NCBI GenBank assembly: GCA_965153355.1
Contig: OZ231128.1
Location: forward strand, 36,890,001-36,954,000
Origin: Flaccisagitta enflata
Lineage: Eukaryota; Chaetognatha; Sagittoidea; Aphragmophora
Direction of reading: 5' to 3'
DNA length: 64,000 bases
In this document: positions 48,092 through 58,290 of the stretch, piece by piece
Layout of the letters: each line of letters begins with the position of its first letter
How positions within the stretch are numbered: the first letter of the stretch is position 1
Position numbers and translations under genes: made by a program
The notes under the pieces: generated by a model
Database searches by the model: none
What the model was told of the DNA's origin: nothing
Seen by the model: the letters and a program-made list of their open reading frames with translations, nothing else

Positions 48092-48603
48092 TGGGCAGCG
48101 GCCCCGAAGGGGTCGATGGCCTATACTTTCACAGAGGGGAAATTACTCCTCCTTCTCCTCCCCCTACTACATACCCCCCCCCCTCAAATCTAAGTCTCGA
48201 GGCCCAAATTCCATTCTTGAGGCCTAAATCTCAGTCTCGAGGCTCAAATTCCAGTCTCGAGGCCAAAATCCTAGCCTCAAGGCTCAAATCCTAGCCTGGA
48301 GGCTAGGATCCCAGCCTTTAGGCCAAAATTGCAGCCAAAAGGACCAGATCCCAACCCTGGGGCTAATAGTTGGGCATAAAGGCTGGGATCTGGGCCTCCA
48401 GGCTAGGATTTGGGCCTTGAGGCTAGGATTTGGGCCTTGAGACTGAGATTTGGGCCTTGAGACGGGAATTTGGGCCTCGAGACTGGGATGTGAGGGGGGG
48501 GCTGAGGAGGAGGAGGAGAAATTTCCCCTCTGTGAAAGCATAGGCCATCGACCCCTTTGGGGCCTCTGCCCTGCTTCCCCTTCAGCTTCAAGCACAACCT
48601 ACT
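48092..48603. mobile_element. GGGCAGCGG-family element, copy f
   Basis: The most symmetrical copy: left end GGGCAGCGGCCCCGAAGGGG (48095) plus CACAGAGGGGAAATTACTCC, and right end GGAGAAATTTCCCCTCTGTG plus CCCCTTTGGGGCC (to about 48570). The TIRs are close to 58 bp. The interior is CTCGAGGCCCAAATTCCAG-type units in one orientation (48190-48300) and the inverse orientation (48310-48490). Confidence 0.7.
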
Positions 48604-49009
48604 TACCACGCAAATCAAAAAAAAAAAAGACGCACTTTTAAATGGTTAATTGAGCCAATAAATGTTTAAAAAACTAAACAAAATCTTAGACCATTTTGAA
48701 GCCCTTTGAAAGCACTTTCATTTGGCGCCAATCTGGAATTGCTATCTTTGTTCGTTTAGAAATGGCACCTGTTTGAGTAAAAACATTGCGTATTTCAGTT
48801 TCACAATCCCTATGTAAAAAGTGCATTTTAGCAAAATAGAGCTCTAGCTCATTGCCGTTTGAGATATAGACCTGGGATTGGTCTAGAATGAAAGATTTTT
48901 TGAAAATCTTTCAATATGACTTAACAAAAAATATCTATAATTGTTTTTTTTGCATCTGGTTTATCATTAAATAAAGAGGTGCGTCTTTTTTTTTTTTATT
49001 CGCGTGGTA
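48604..49009. mobile_element. 406 bp MITE, TACCACGCG ends, second copy
   Basis: TACCACGCAAATC-(A)n-GACGCAC on the left and GTGCGTC-(T)n-ATTCGCGTGGTA on the right. The interior is the reverse complement of 28496-28917 (TTGGCGCCAA, GAGCTCTAGCTC). Confidence 0.85.
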
Positions 49010-49054
49010 GGCAGGGCAGGAGTGTCGCTGACCATCTAACGCTTTTGCGACTAT

Positions 49055-49290
49055 TAGTCTTGTTGGTTCATTCCTTCATCTTGTCATTTTCGTTGTTCTC
49101 CTCGTTTTCCTTTTAAGCCTCGTTGTTGCTTTCCTTGTTCTTCTCGTTTTTCTTGTTCTCCTCGTTTTCCCTGTTCTTTTCGTTTTCTTGTTCTCCTCGT
49201 TTTCTTGTTCTCCTCATTTTCCTTCTATACTTCGCTGTTGCTTTCCTTGTTCTTCTCGTTTTCCTTGTTCTCCTCATTTTCCTCATCGCC
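49055..49290. repeat. TTCCTTGTTCTCCTCGTT minisatellite, second block
   Basis: Continuation of the 47890-48090 array; about 11 units of 17-18 bases. A short (CT)n follows at 49365-49397. Confidence 0.75.
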
Positions 49291-49362
49291 GATCCTTAGT
49301 GAACTTCCGGTTCCACAAATAGTTGTGAGAATTACCCACCATAAAACATGGGCGCCTTTCCA

Positions 49363-49401
<39 letters not shown>

Positions 49402-49592
49402 TTACTCCTGCGGAGATAAGTTCCCTCCCGTTTTTATCCCATATCTTTTACCTCATTATTTTCAGCATATTTTTTGAAAAGATGCCAAATGATCTTTTTA
49501 ACGAGGGGAAAAGAAAAAGGATGAGTGAGCATCAGTGAGGCGGACCGGCGCGCAGAAACAACTTGGAGTGAGGAAAAAAGAGACGCGGACCG

Positions 49593-51150
49593 GGTCTCGT
49601 TAACACACCCCGTTTCTAAGGACTTGGGGATGCTTTTTAAATAACCTCTGTTTTTCCTTCAGATTTGCATAGTTGTGAGGTAGTAGAAGCCTTAAAAATT
49701 GAAAATCAAATATTCTGTAGAGAGATTTTTGATTAAAACACGTTTTTTACCTTCATGAGGTACAGGTCATTGAATTTTTTTTTTTTTTGACAATTAACTT
49801 TGTTTTGCTTGTAACTTTTAAACGAATAAAGCTAGAAATGCCAGATTGGTCCCATTTTAAAGAACTTTTCAAGATCTTTCTAACCGTCACCAGACCCTAA
49901 ATTAGGCCTCCCAGACCCCAAATCTAGTTTCCCAGACCCCAAATCCAGCCTCCCAGACCCCTAATCAGGCCTCTCAGACCCAAATCAGGCCTCCCAAACC
50001 TGAATTCTGGTCTTCCAGGCCCCAAATCAGGCCTCCCAAACCCCAAATCAGGCCTTCCGGACCACAAATCAAACCTCACTTAGCTCATCTAGCCAATTCA
50101 ATCTAACTGTACAAGACCAAATCAGGCCTCTTACACCCCAAATAAGCACTTCCAGACCCCAAATCAGGCCCTCCACACCCCAAATCTAGTCTCCCAGACC
50201 CCAAATCCAGCCTCCCATTCCCCTAATCAGGCCTCTCAGACCCAAATCAGGCCTCCCAAACCTAAATTCTGGTCTTCCAGGCCCCAAATCAGGCCTCCCA
50301 AACCCCAAATCAGGCCCTCCAGACCTCAAATCAAACCTCACTTAGCTCATCTAGCCAATCCAATCTAACTGTACAAATTTCAAGCTTTGAGACCCTCCTG
50401 AAAAATTGCCCTGTGTGGAATCATAGGTCATCTGCCCCTCCATCGCCGCTGCCCCATTACCTCAGCATTACAAAATTAAATGAAGTCAATGGGGCATCGG
50501 GTACAGCTAACCATAATGACGCTTGAGCGACCTGTTCTCCCTTATCCCCTCCTGCCAAAATACAACCTCTGCCCAACCGCACATGACTGAGGTAGCCATG
50601 TATTTCAATCTTCACTGCTGGGGCCTGAGCCCACAGGCCCGATGGGGGGAAGCTACGGACAGGGGGGTAGACAAGCATGGGGGGTGAGGAGGAAGCGTGG
50701 GGTAGGGGGATATGGCGGGGGGGGGGGGAGCATGAGCATGCATCAAAAATCAGACAAAAGAAAACATGATAAGAATATCATTCAAAATCCTAATGATATT
50801 GCTTTTGTTTGACCAATCATAACTCATCCATTTTTTAACGGATTTACAAAAAATTGGTGACGGTTAGAAAGATCTTGAAAAATTCTTTAAAATGGGACCA
50901 ATCTGGCATTTCTAGCTTTAGTCGTTCGAAAGTTACAAGCAAAACCAGGTTAATGGTCCAAAAAAAGGACAAATTCAATGACCTGTACCTCATGAAGGTA
51001 AAAAACGTGTTTTAATCAAAAATCTCTCTACAGAATATTTGATTTTCAATTTTTTTGGCTTCTACTACCTCACTACTATGCAAATCTGAAGGAAAAACAG
51101 AGGTTATTTAAAAAGCATCCCCAAGTCCTTAGAAACGAGGTGTGTTAAGA
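49593..51150. repeat. 1.56 kb palindrome with minisatellite core
   Basis: The arms 49593-49885 and 50850-51150 are inverted copies (ACACACCCCGTTTCTAAGG against CCTTAGAAACGAGGTGTGTT; GGGGATGCTTTTTAAATAAC against GTTATTTAAAAAGCATCCCC). The centre has a 22-base CCCCAAATCAGGCCTCCCAGA minisatellite of some 20 units (49890-50395) and the right end of a GGGCAGCGG-family element (50400-50560). Confidence 0.8.
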
Positions 51151-51192
51151 AGGACAGTGGTGGTAAAGGATTCAGTTGCTTAAAGAGGGTTT

Positions 51193-51451
51193 TGAGTCGC
51201 TCGCTATGCGACTCAATAAGTCTATGAGAGGGTTTGTCCTTGGTCTGTAGGTATGTCGGTTGTAGGTATGTCGGTTAGTAACACGAAATTTTGGACGATG
51301 CGAAATCCATTGAAATCGATATTTCTAGGCATTACTGCCCCGGCCCGACCACATAACAGCCCAGCCCCCACCCTGCCACATATTGCCCCTGCCCACCTCC
51401 ATTACTGCCCACCGGTAAGCGACTACTGATTGGCCGTGTATCCGGCCTGCA
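51193..51451 (+). mobile_element. HINE-like element, diverged
   Basis: The 5' hairpin is GTCGCTCGCTATGCGAC, then GTCTATGAGAGGGTTTGTCC, GTAGGTATGTCGGTT core, subterminal GGTAAGCGAC and 3' hairpin GGCCGTGTATCCGGCC. The terminal TTGTT is replaced by TGCA. 51452-51965 is unique with no gene. Confidence 0.7.
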
Positions 51452-51972
51452 TGGTAGTGGGGAGGTGATCGAATTTTGTCTTGTACTTCCACATGTATTC
51501 TATCTCCTCGAAGTTTTAACTTGTAACATTTTCTATACCTGATTTTTGTGCATTTTCTTAAGTAAGGATATGATTTATCTATGATTAAATTGAAGCTTTT
51601 TTTCGGGGGCTTTCTATTAAGGCTTACATTTCGTCGAGATAGGCGACAAATCAAAAATCTGTTTTCATGATGATTGGACTAATATGCGTACTGAGGGTCT
51701 CTCTTTCAATTTTCAACTGTATAGCACAAGCCTGACCTGAAATACAAAGCAAAAACAAAATCAAGAATGCTTTGGTTAAGTGAAGGGGAAAAAATGAAAA
51801 TTTTTAATGTATCAGTGCAGGATATGAACAACAGACTAAAGGGGGCCGTCTGTCTTTCCTTAATCACAAATTCTTATTCCTATATCAATGTTTCAAGAAA
51901 TTGATTTCTTTTCTCACCTTGCGCATTATCTCAGTGCTCATGTCAGACAATTAGTGGAGTAGGACAGCAGAT

Positions 51973-52486
51973 GGTCACTGCAAATCCGGACCAAAGCGTG
52001 AATTTTTTTTTACATATTCCTCATGATGTATATGAAAGATTCAGAAGGGGTGTCCTCATATACGGGCCCTTCTGGGGTCCCTAGGGGCCCCCAAAAAAGC
52101 CCGTTGAGAAAAATTTTTCAAAAAAGTGTCATTGAAAGGGGGGTCAAAACAATAGGAAATTACCTAATTTGCCTAGATCCAAGGTCCTGTAGACAAAAAA
52201 TTTTTTTTCAAAAACTTGGAAATTTTTGGGTTGGGTTCCCCCATATTTATCCGAAAATTATTTCGAAAAAAAAGTTCTCTGAAAGGGGGGTCAAATCAAC
52301 TGGAAATGATCTAATTTGCCAAGATACAAAGCCCTGGAAACAACTTTTTTTTTTAAACTTGGCTGTTTTTTTGTTTTTTTTTTTTTTTTTTTGTGCCGGA
52401 TGGATGGACCAATGGACGGACCAACGGACAGGCCAACAGACTGATAAAACAGGATGTAGAGTGGCTTGCACGTGACTTCACACATT
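51973..52486. repeat. inverted repeat flanking the pseudogene, left arm
   Basis: Reverse complement of 54668-55172: GGTCACTGCAAATCCGGACC outside, TATGAAAGATTCAGAAGGGG, two GAAAGGGGGGTCAAA blocks, and inside a HINE-type 5' end (GACCAATGGACGGACCAACG, then GTGGCTTGCACGTGAC). Confidence 0.85.
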
Positions 52487-52633
52487 ATAATCAGGTTTTT
52501 ATTGAGACTTAAGTGAATCATATCTGTAATAAAATGGTCAAAATAAAGACACAGTGTACAGAAAATCCACAGCAAACACAGCAAACACTTCAATGAATCT
52601 TGTCAAACAAAGTTTCTCCAGGTAGTAATACCT
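52487..52633 (-). pseudogene. second copy of the pseudogene 3' end
   Basis: 147 bases colinear with 52950-53105 (TTTTTATTGAGACTTAAGTG, GAATCTTGTCAAACAAAGT, TCATTCACTAG), the 3' end of the neighbouring pseudogene. It is separated from that by unique sequence and a HINE-like element, so the 3' end is duplicated. Confidence 0.65.
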
Positions 52634-52735
52634 CATTCACTAGAAAAGGGGGGTGGGTGGGATTGGGCAATTAGCCCTAAGTAGACTAAGCAATCTGCTT
52701 TCATCTTTTAAAGGATTCATTTATCCTTTTCTTTT

Positions 52736-52948
52736 TAGTTGCGGACATGCAACTCTATAAGAGGCTTTGTCCGTCCGTCGGTTGGTCGGTCCGTCCGTCG
52801 GTCCGTCATGGTGATCGAGTTGAAAACGAGGGTTTTTCGACACTTTTTGTGTATGTTTGAGTGTTGGAGGTGGGTTGGGGTGTGAATAGGGTTTGGATGC
52901 CCCTGCCCACCCGTCCGCAACGATATTGTGACCCCGCGTCACTTGTTA
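52736..52948 (+). mobile_element. HINE-like element, GTTGCG sub-family
   Basis: The 5' hairpin is GTTGCGGACATGCAAC, GGTTGGTCGGTCCGTCC core, subterminal GTCCGCAAC and a different 3' hairpin GTGACCCCGCGTCAC before TTGTTA. The 5' half is almost identical to 15701-15884 and 54416-54565 while the 3' hairpin is of another type. Confidence 0.8.
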
Positions 52949-54660
52949 CACATAATTAGCTTTTTATTGAGACTTAAGTGGATCATATTTGTAATGAAAT
53001 GGTCAATTGTACATTGTACAGCAAATCCACAACAAACACAGCAAACACAGCAATGAATCTTGTCAAACAAAGTCTCTCCAGGTAGCAATACTTCATTCAC
53101 TAGCACTAATTGTGTGCATGGTAGATCAGCAAATTTGCAACTGCACCTTTTTATACTACAATCTTTTTTGCAACCACATTTTACAAGATCGCCGAAGCTT
53201 AGTGCAACTTCAGCAATAGTTATCCAAACTGGCTGCCCCTGATTTTCCTTCTTTTGCCAACCAAACAAAGAGGCAGAGGGTAATGAACCATGATCATCAA
53301 AAGATGTCACCCAAATTCCAGTTTGATACACACTTCTTTTTATATGCTGGATAAGTGCATTTTTTGTTGGTGGAAGATTCTCCATGCTTTGATTTTTTTT
53401 GAAAAAAATCTCTTTTCTAGCATCATTAACTTTAAGCAAAGGTGATGACTTTATGTACATATATATAACAAACCTTTCAAGTGTTTCTACCTCTTTTGAA
53501 TCATCCTCAATAGACAGAAATGGTTCAACTGCCAGATTCGCAAATGTTTCTGTTGCTTCATCAAATGCCTTCCAAGTATTCCAGGCTGTTTTTTTTTTTG
53601 CCCTTGTTGCGGAATGCAGATGTGGTATCTGAACCAGTGAATGTGTGAAAAAAAAGAAAAGCTTTAGCTCTAGACTCACCTAGCTGGTTGTACATAGTTC
53701 TGATACTAATGTACTGCATGTATTTTCCTGCTCCATATTCAACCCACACATCATCAACTTGAGCTGCTATTTTAAAGAAAAGTCCAACAAGAATGACAAT
53801 GACGTCTGAGTCAACTGTTTTATGCAAATTTTTGCATGTTATTTTCAATCATGTGCTTGAGGTCGAACATCATACTTGTATCAGCTTCTTCATGGTAGCA
53901 ATGTGGCATGGAGACATCCTGATTAGATCGGATTTCAATACCATTGGTTATGATCACTGATTTTTCCTCAGGAAAGGTGTGACAGCGGACTGCACTTGTG
54001 AGGAAAGAAAATAGTTCCTCTTTATCGGTGTCATCTTTCAGGAAATCTTGCCAATTACTTGGCAGTTTTGTTGAGGCAGCCACTTTTCGACGAATTCCTT
54101 TTAATTTTCCTCATACTCTGGTGTCAGTCCTCAGACTGTCTTTCTTGTAAAGGTCCCAAACAATATCCAATCTCTGCACAGGACCTAAACATCTGGTCAC
54201 TTATGGAATGAAGACTGTTTCTGAATACTCAGCAAATGTGGTAGCTGTTCCTGCCTTCAACATATGCACAATTGCTGCCCCATCAATAATTTTACCTTGA
54301 AAGGCGTTGGGAATGCTCTCAAGCTCATCATGGCTTATGAGTTCAACAATCTCAGATTTCTTTGCTGGAAGGTGTAGCTTCCCAAAGTCCGATAGTGATG
54401 TTGCGTATGATTGTTTTTAGTTGCGGACACGCAACTCTATAAGAGGCTTTGTCCGTCCGTCGGTCTGTTGGTCCGTGGTGATCGAATTGGGAAAGTGTGA
54501 AAACGCGTATTTCCGCCCCTGCCCACCCGTTAGCAACTGGTATTGGCCGTGTATCCGGCCTTGTTCACTAGCAAAAAAGTCAACTAAGTCTCCAGGTCTG
54601 CTTTGCAGTGCAAATAGCATCTTACCCATAATTCTGTCTTTCACTCACTCACTCTCTCTC
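52949..54660 (-). pseudogene. decayed cysteine-rich family gene (CGCKKDC), HINE-interrupted
   Basis: Reading on the minus strand: RPGDLVDFFASE; then after the element at 54416-54565, SYATSLSDFGKLHLPAKKSE; then LDIVWDLYKKD, LPSNWQDFLKD, CYHEEADTSMMFD, TVDSDVIVILVGLF, YGAGKYMQYISI, FFHTFTGSDTTSAF, SLPSASLFGWQKK and finally a Cys-rich end with CGCKKDCSIKRCSCKFADLP. I recognise this order from a multicopy, uncharacterised family in cnidarians and other invertebrates. EEAD, DSDV and TGSD acidic motifs recall PIN/FEN-type nucleases, but that is inference. It is broken by in-frame stops after TVFIP, after TDTRV and after NNMQKFA, by a frameshift near 53600 (GKKKNS against KKKTAW), and by the insertion. 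It lies between ~500 bp inverted repeats. Confidence 0.8.
54416..54565 (+). mobile_element. HINE-like element inserted in the pseudogene
   Basis: The 5' hairpin is GTTGCGGACACGCAAC, short GTCCGTCGGTC core, CCCACCCGTTAGCAAC and 3' hairpin GGCCGTGTATCCGGCC then TTGTT. The host reading frame gives the empty site: GATTG-TT-CACTAG reconstructs codons for ASEQS, which fits insertion between two T residues with no target duplication. Confidence 0.85.
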
Positions 54661-54667
54661 TCTCTTT

Positions 54668-55172
54668 CTCTTTTCAGTCACATGCAAGCGACTCTACATC
54701 CCGTTTTGTCAGTCTGTTGGCCTGTCCGTTGGTCCATCCATTGGTCCATCCATCTGGCACAAAAAAAAAAAAAAGAAGTTTTTTTTTTTAAAAGTTGTTT
54801 CCAGGGCTTTGTTTCTTGGCAAATTAGATCATTTCCAGTTGATTTGACCCCCCTTTCAGAGAACATTTTTTTCGAAATAATTTTTGGATTGATTGGGGGG
54901 AACCCGACCCAAAAATTTCTTAGTTTTTGAAGAAAAAAAATTTTGTCTACAGGACCTTGAATCTAGGCAAATTAGGTAATTTCCTATTGTTTTGACCCCC
55001 CTTTTGAAGATACTTTTTTGAAAATTTTTTCTCAACGGGCTTTTTTGGGGGCCCCTAGGGACCCCCGAAGGGCCCGTATATGAGGGCACCCCTTCTGAAT
55101 CTTTCATATACATCATGAGGATTATGTAAAAAAAAATTCACGCTTTGGTCCGGATTTGCAGTGATCACTGTA
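54668..55172. repeat. inverted repeat flanking the pseudogene, right arm
   Basis: Begins with a HINE-type 5' end (GTCACATGCAAGCGACTC, then TCCATCCATTGGTCCATCC), continues TTTGACCCCCCTTTCAGAG and AGGGCCCGTATATGAGG, and ends GGTCCGGATTTGCAGTGATC. Mirror of 51973-52486. Confidence 0.85.
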
Positions 55173-55377
55173 TATATCTTGCAGAGCTATCCCACTAAAT
55201 CTACTCACTAGCCACAGACGCTGACTGCTTTCATGAATTTGTGTTTTAAAACTGCTAGTTAGGGAGGCTAAAAAAGAGTTGACGAAAAAAATCGTTCATG
55301 AATTGTATCTTTACCGTGTATTTTCTTTCGATTTTCACTTACATGAATGACAAAATGATGGTAATTTTCTAGACATT

Positions 55378-55636
55378 TGCTAGCCTGACTGGGGCAACGA
55401 AGGAAGCTGAAATTTTTACTGAAGATAGAGAAGACATGTGGCCAGGGTAGACCTGGAACAAATTCCCAAAAAAGATACTACCCTCTATATGGCTACATTT
55501 TACAGATATCTTCTTGGATTCATTGTATGTAAAAAAATAAAATTCAAATTTTTTTTACAGGTCTACCCTGGCCACATGTCTTGTCTATCTTCAGTAAAAA
55601 TTTCAGCTTCCTCCGTCGCCTCAGTCAGGCTAGCGA
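55378..55636. repeat. 259 bp foldback with ~75 bp arms
   Basis: CTAGCCTGACTGGGGCAACG to AGGGTAGACCTG (55379-55453) against CAGGTCTACCCTGGCCACAT to CAGTCAGGCTAGC (55558-55634). A GATAGA/TCTATC block is also paired. The loop is about 100 bases. Confidence 0.85.
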
Positions 55637-55906
55637 GTGTCTGAAAAATTGCATATATTTGGGTTTTTTTCAATTTTCTGAAATTTTTTGAAGGGGTTTC
55701 TTACACTAGTATTTGACATTCTATAAAAGAAAAAAAAATTTCAGGGTAACTTCATTTTGATGCAACGATAGCCTTAAGCGTGATCCCCCATCTGTAGATC
55801 TATTCTCTAGAAGTTTGACTTACATGAAGATGCATGCATGCATAATTTCTAAATGCAGCGAGAGGAAAAAAAAATCCTGAAATACATGTCACTTTTGCGG
55901 AAATAG

Positions 55907-56090
55907 AATTCAAGATGATTTTATCAATTGATAGAGGTGCAAATGAAAGAGCAGAGACGTTGATGAGAAATTTTGCCAATAATTTTGCCGTAAAAGCTGC
56001 TCGAAAAAAAAATGTGGAAACAAAAAAGAAAAAGAAAATAGATAAGATATCTAGGAACATGGTGGACGGACAAAATGATAGGCTGCTAGC
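55907..56090 (+). CDS. candidate internal exon, basic helical protein
   Basis: Lies between acceptor CACTTTTGCGGAAATAG and a perfect donor GTAAGT. Open frame: MILSIDRGANERAETLMRNF, then NNFAVKAARKKNV, a Lys run and NMVDGQNDRLL. The composition is that of real coding sequence (mixed, charged, helical). A further non-repetitive frame at 56174-56310 (KGYTRSHGGKKRLGVSPNHS, then TMDDLSLLGQRPKDY) may belong to the same gene, but its phase does not join directly to this exon with the acceptors I can see. Product not recognised. Confidence 0.4.
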
Positions 56091-56514
56091 GTAAGTGACA
56101 CTGACGACAGAAACAAGAAAATGCCAGCAAAATAAAGGAAGAAAAACATAAGTTCCTTGACACAACAGAAATAGTGAACAAGAAAACTAAAGGATACACA
56201 AGATCACATGGCGGAAAAAAAAGATTAGGAGTTTCTCCAAATCATTCCTCAACGATGGACGATTTGAGTCTTCTCGGCCAAAGACCAAAGGATTATCAGA
56301 CCGTTTCTCTTCATTCTTTCTCTTTCTTTCTTTCTTTCTCTCTTTCTTTTTTTTTCAACATCTATCAACGCGCCTGTTTTACTAAGATGTTTTCTTTTTT
56401 CAGTGTATTGATGAGTCAGTCGGTTATGCCTTTCAGTTTAGAAAGTATTACAAATTCTGTTTTTTTTTTTTAACCAAACCGCCTCTTTTTTGTGTCTTTC
56501 CATTTCTCTCGCTG

Positions 56515-56552
56515 TTTCTCTGGCTCTCTCTCTCTGTTTCTCTGTTTCTCTG

Positions 56553-56606
<54 letters not shown>
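56515..56606. repeat. (CT)n microsatellite
   Basis: TCTCTGG variants followed by about 45 bases of pure (CT)n. Confidence 0.95.
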
Positions 56607-56654
56607 GCTAGTCTTTTTCACCCAATCGTAGACCACAATATCGTTTCTTTTATA

Positions 56655-57590
56655 GACACGTCATACAGCCGGAGACCCTTGAAAAGCTCAATTCTGAGCT
56701 TTTGCTTTTTTCGCGTTTTTTTCTTAATTTCCCACGACCATATATCCTCATTGAGTGGGCTAATTTTTTTTCTGGGAGAATGTTTGGGCAGCAGCTATGT
56801 GGTGGAGAAAAATTGGGGAGTAGGTATGGATTTTTATCACTTTTTTTGATTGGAGAAAAATTGAGAGGTGAAAATCGCAAACATGGCATCTTTTGATTTT
56901 TTTCATTTTTCACTTATGGATAGATTTTGGGGCGAGGAATTCATTTAGATTGTCAAATTCTTTACAAGTCTTCAAGATATAGGGCAAAATAAATATGTTA
57001 ATAAAGAAAAGCTCAGAATTAAGTTTTTTGAGCTTTTTGCTGGATAACCAACTCAAAAAGCTCATTTCTGAGCTTTTTAAAAGCTCAAAGTTGAGCTTTT
57101 CAAGACAGAGTCTTTAATGACTTAGAGCAACAGTCAGTCTTGAAAAGCTCAACTTTGAGCTTTTGAAAAGCTCAGAAATGAGCTTTTTGAGTTGGTTATC
57201 CAGCCAAAAGCTCAAAAAGCTTAATTCTGAGCTTTTCTTTATCAATTTATTTATTTTGGCCTATTTCTTGAAGACTTGTAGGAGATTTTACAAACTAAAT
57301 GAATTCCTTGCCCCAAAATCTATCTCTGAGTGAAAAATGAAAAAAATCGAAAGGTGCCAAGTTTGCGATTTCCACCTCTCAATTTTTCTCCAAACCAAAA
57401 AAATGACAAAAATCCATACCTTCACCCCAATTCTTCTCTACCACATAGCTGTTGCCCGAACATTCTCTCAGAAAAAAAAATTAGCCCACTCAATGAGGAT
57501 GTATGGTCATAGGAAATTAAGAAAAAAACGCAAAAAAAGCAAAAGCTCAGAATTGAGCTTTTCAAGGGTCTCCGGCTGTCATAGAAGGTT
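56655..57590. repeat. 930 bp palindrome rich in AAAAGCTCA
   Basis: Left arm 56667 onward (AGCCGGAGACCCTTGAAAAG) mirrors the right arm ending near 57580 (CTTTTCAAGGGTCTCCGGCT). ATTGAGTGGGCTAATTTTTT near 56750 is matched near 57480. The centre (~57100-57140) is surrounded by nested AAAAGCTCA/TGAGCTTTT motifs, at least eight each side. Confidence 0.9.
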
Positions 57591-57739
57591 GAGAACCATG
57601 CGTGTAGGTCACTTTGTTCTGGCTCCAATGATGATCTTTTTTTCTTTTAAGGCAGCGGCATCGATTGACCTTTACAATGTGGCATAAATGGAAAGGTCCA
57701 TACAAAGATTGATACATTTCTCCGTACATAAGACCAGTG

Positions 57740-58035
57740 ATGCAACAGTCTAACCCGACACTGACATTCTGGCCTCAATTCCAGCATCCGGGCTCAAATA
57801 TTGTATCTCCCGGCCCTGATTATTTCCGTAAGGACTCCTTACTGAGAAACAGATTCAGCGAAAAACCTTCAATTTTACACAAGAATATGGATATGCCGGA
57901 AGAGATGCACGGACGGATACGGATGTGCTGTGTAGATGAACAATATCCATTGGATATACAGAAGAAAATTCATCTAAGATCGACCCGGCACATAAGCCAT
58001 ACATTTTCCCGAGTGCAATTGCAAAAGCTCTTCGG
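57740..58035 (+). CDS. candidate exon, product unrecognised
   Basis: Frame from ATG with non-repetitive composition: MQQSNPTLTFWPQFQHPGSN, YFRKDSLLRNRFSEK, MHGRIRMCCVDEQYPLD and HISHTFSRVQLQKLF. A GGTAAA donor-like sequence follows at 58034, otherwise the frame runs on into a poly-Lys/Arg tract to 58084. The spacing F-x3-QL-x2-L near the end faintly recalls helix 1 of a homeodomain, but the diagnostic Glu and the rest are absent, so I do not claim it. Confidence 0.25.
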
Positions 58036-58149
58036 TAAAAAAAAAAAAAGAAAAAAAAAAACGGAAGAGCGAAAAAAAAATTAATCAGATGGTCAGTTTT
58101 GGTCACCTTGGTCATCTCGACATTCTTGGCCGGATGGAAGTTGAGTCTT

Positions 58150-58290
58150 TTCTACTTTGGTTCCCGAGGCGCCGCTTGAGCCCACGGCGCGCACTTGTTT
58201 TGAGCCCACGGCACGCACTTGTTTTGAGCCCACGGCGCGCACTTGTTTTGAGCCCACGGCGCGCACTTGATTTGAGCCAACGGCACGTAC
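58150..58290. repeat. 25 bp minisatellite
   Basis: Five units of GAGCCCACGGCGCGCACTTG-TTTT. 58300-59150 holds a degraded TACCATATTT MITE end near 58427 and otherwise unique sequence; a short minus-strand ATG followed by GTAAGA near 58680-58710 is too weak to call. Confidence 0.85.

Noticed and set aside
57740-58035. Homeodomain beginning in this ORF
   Set aside because: Only a few helix-1 positions match; the conserved Glu after the Leu, helices 2 and 3 and the WF motif are absent.
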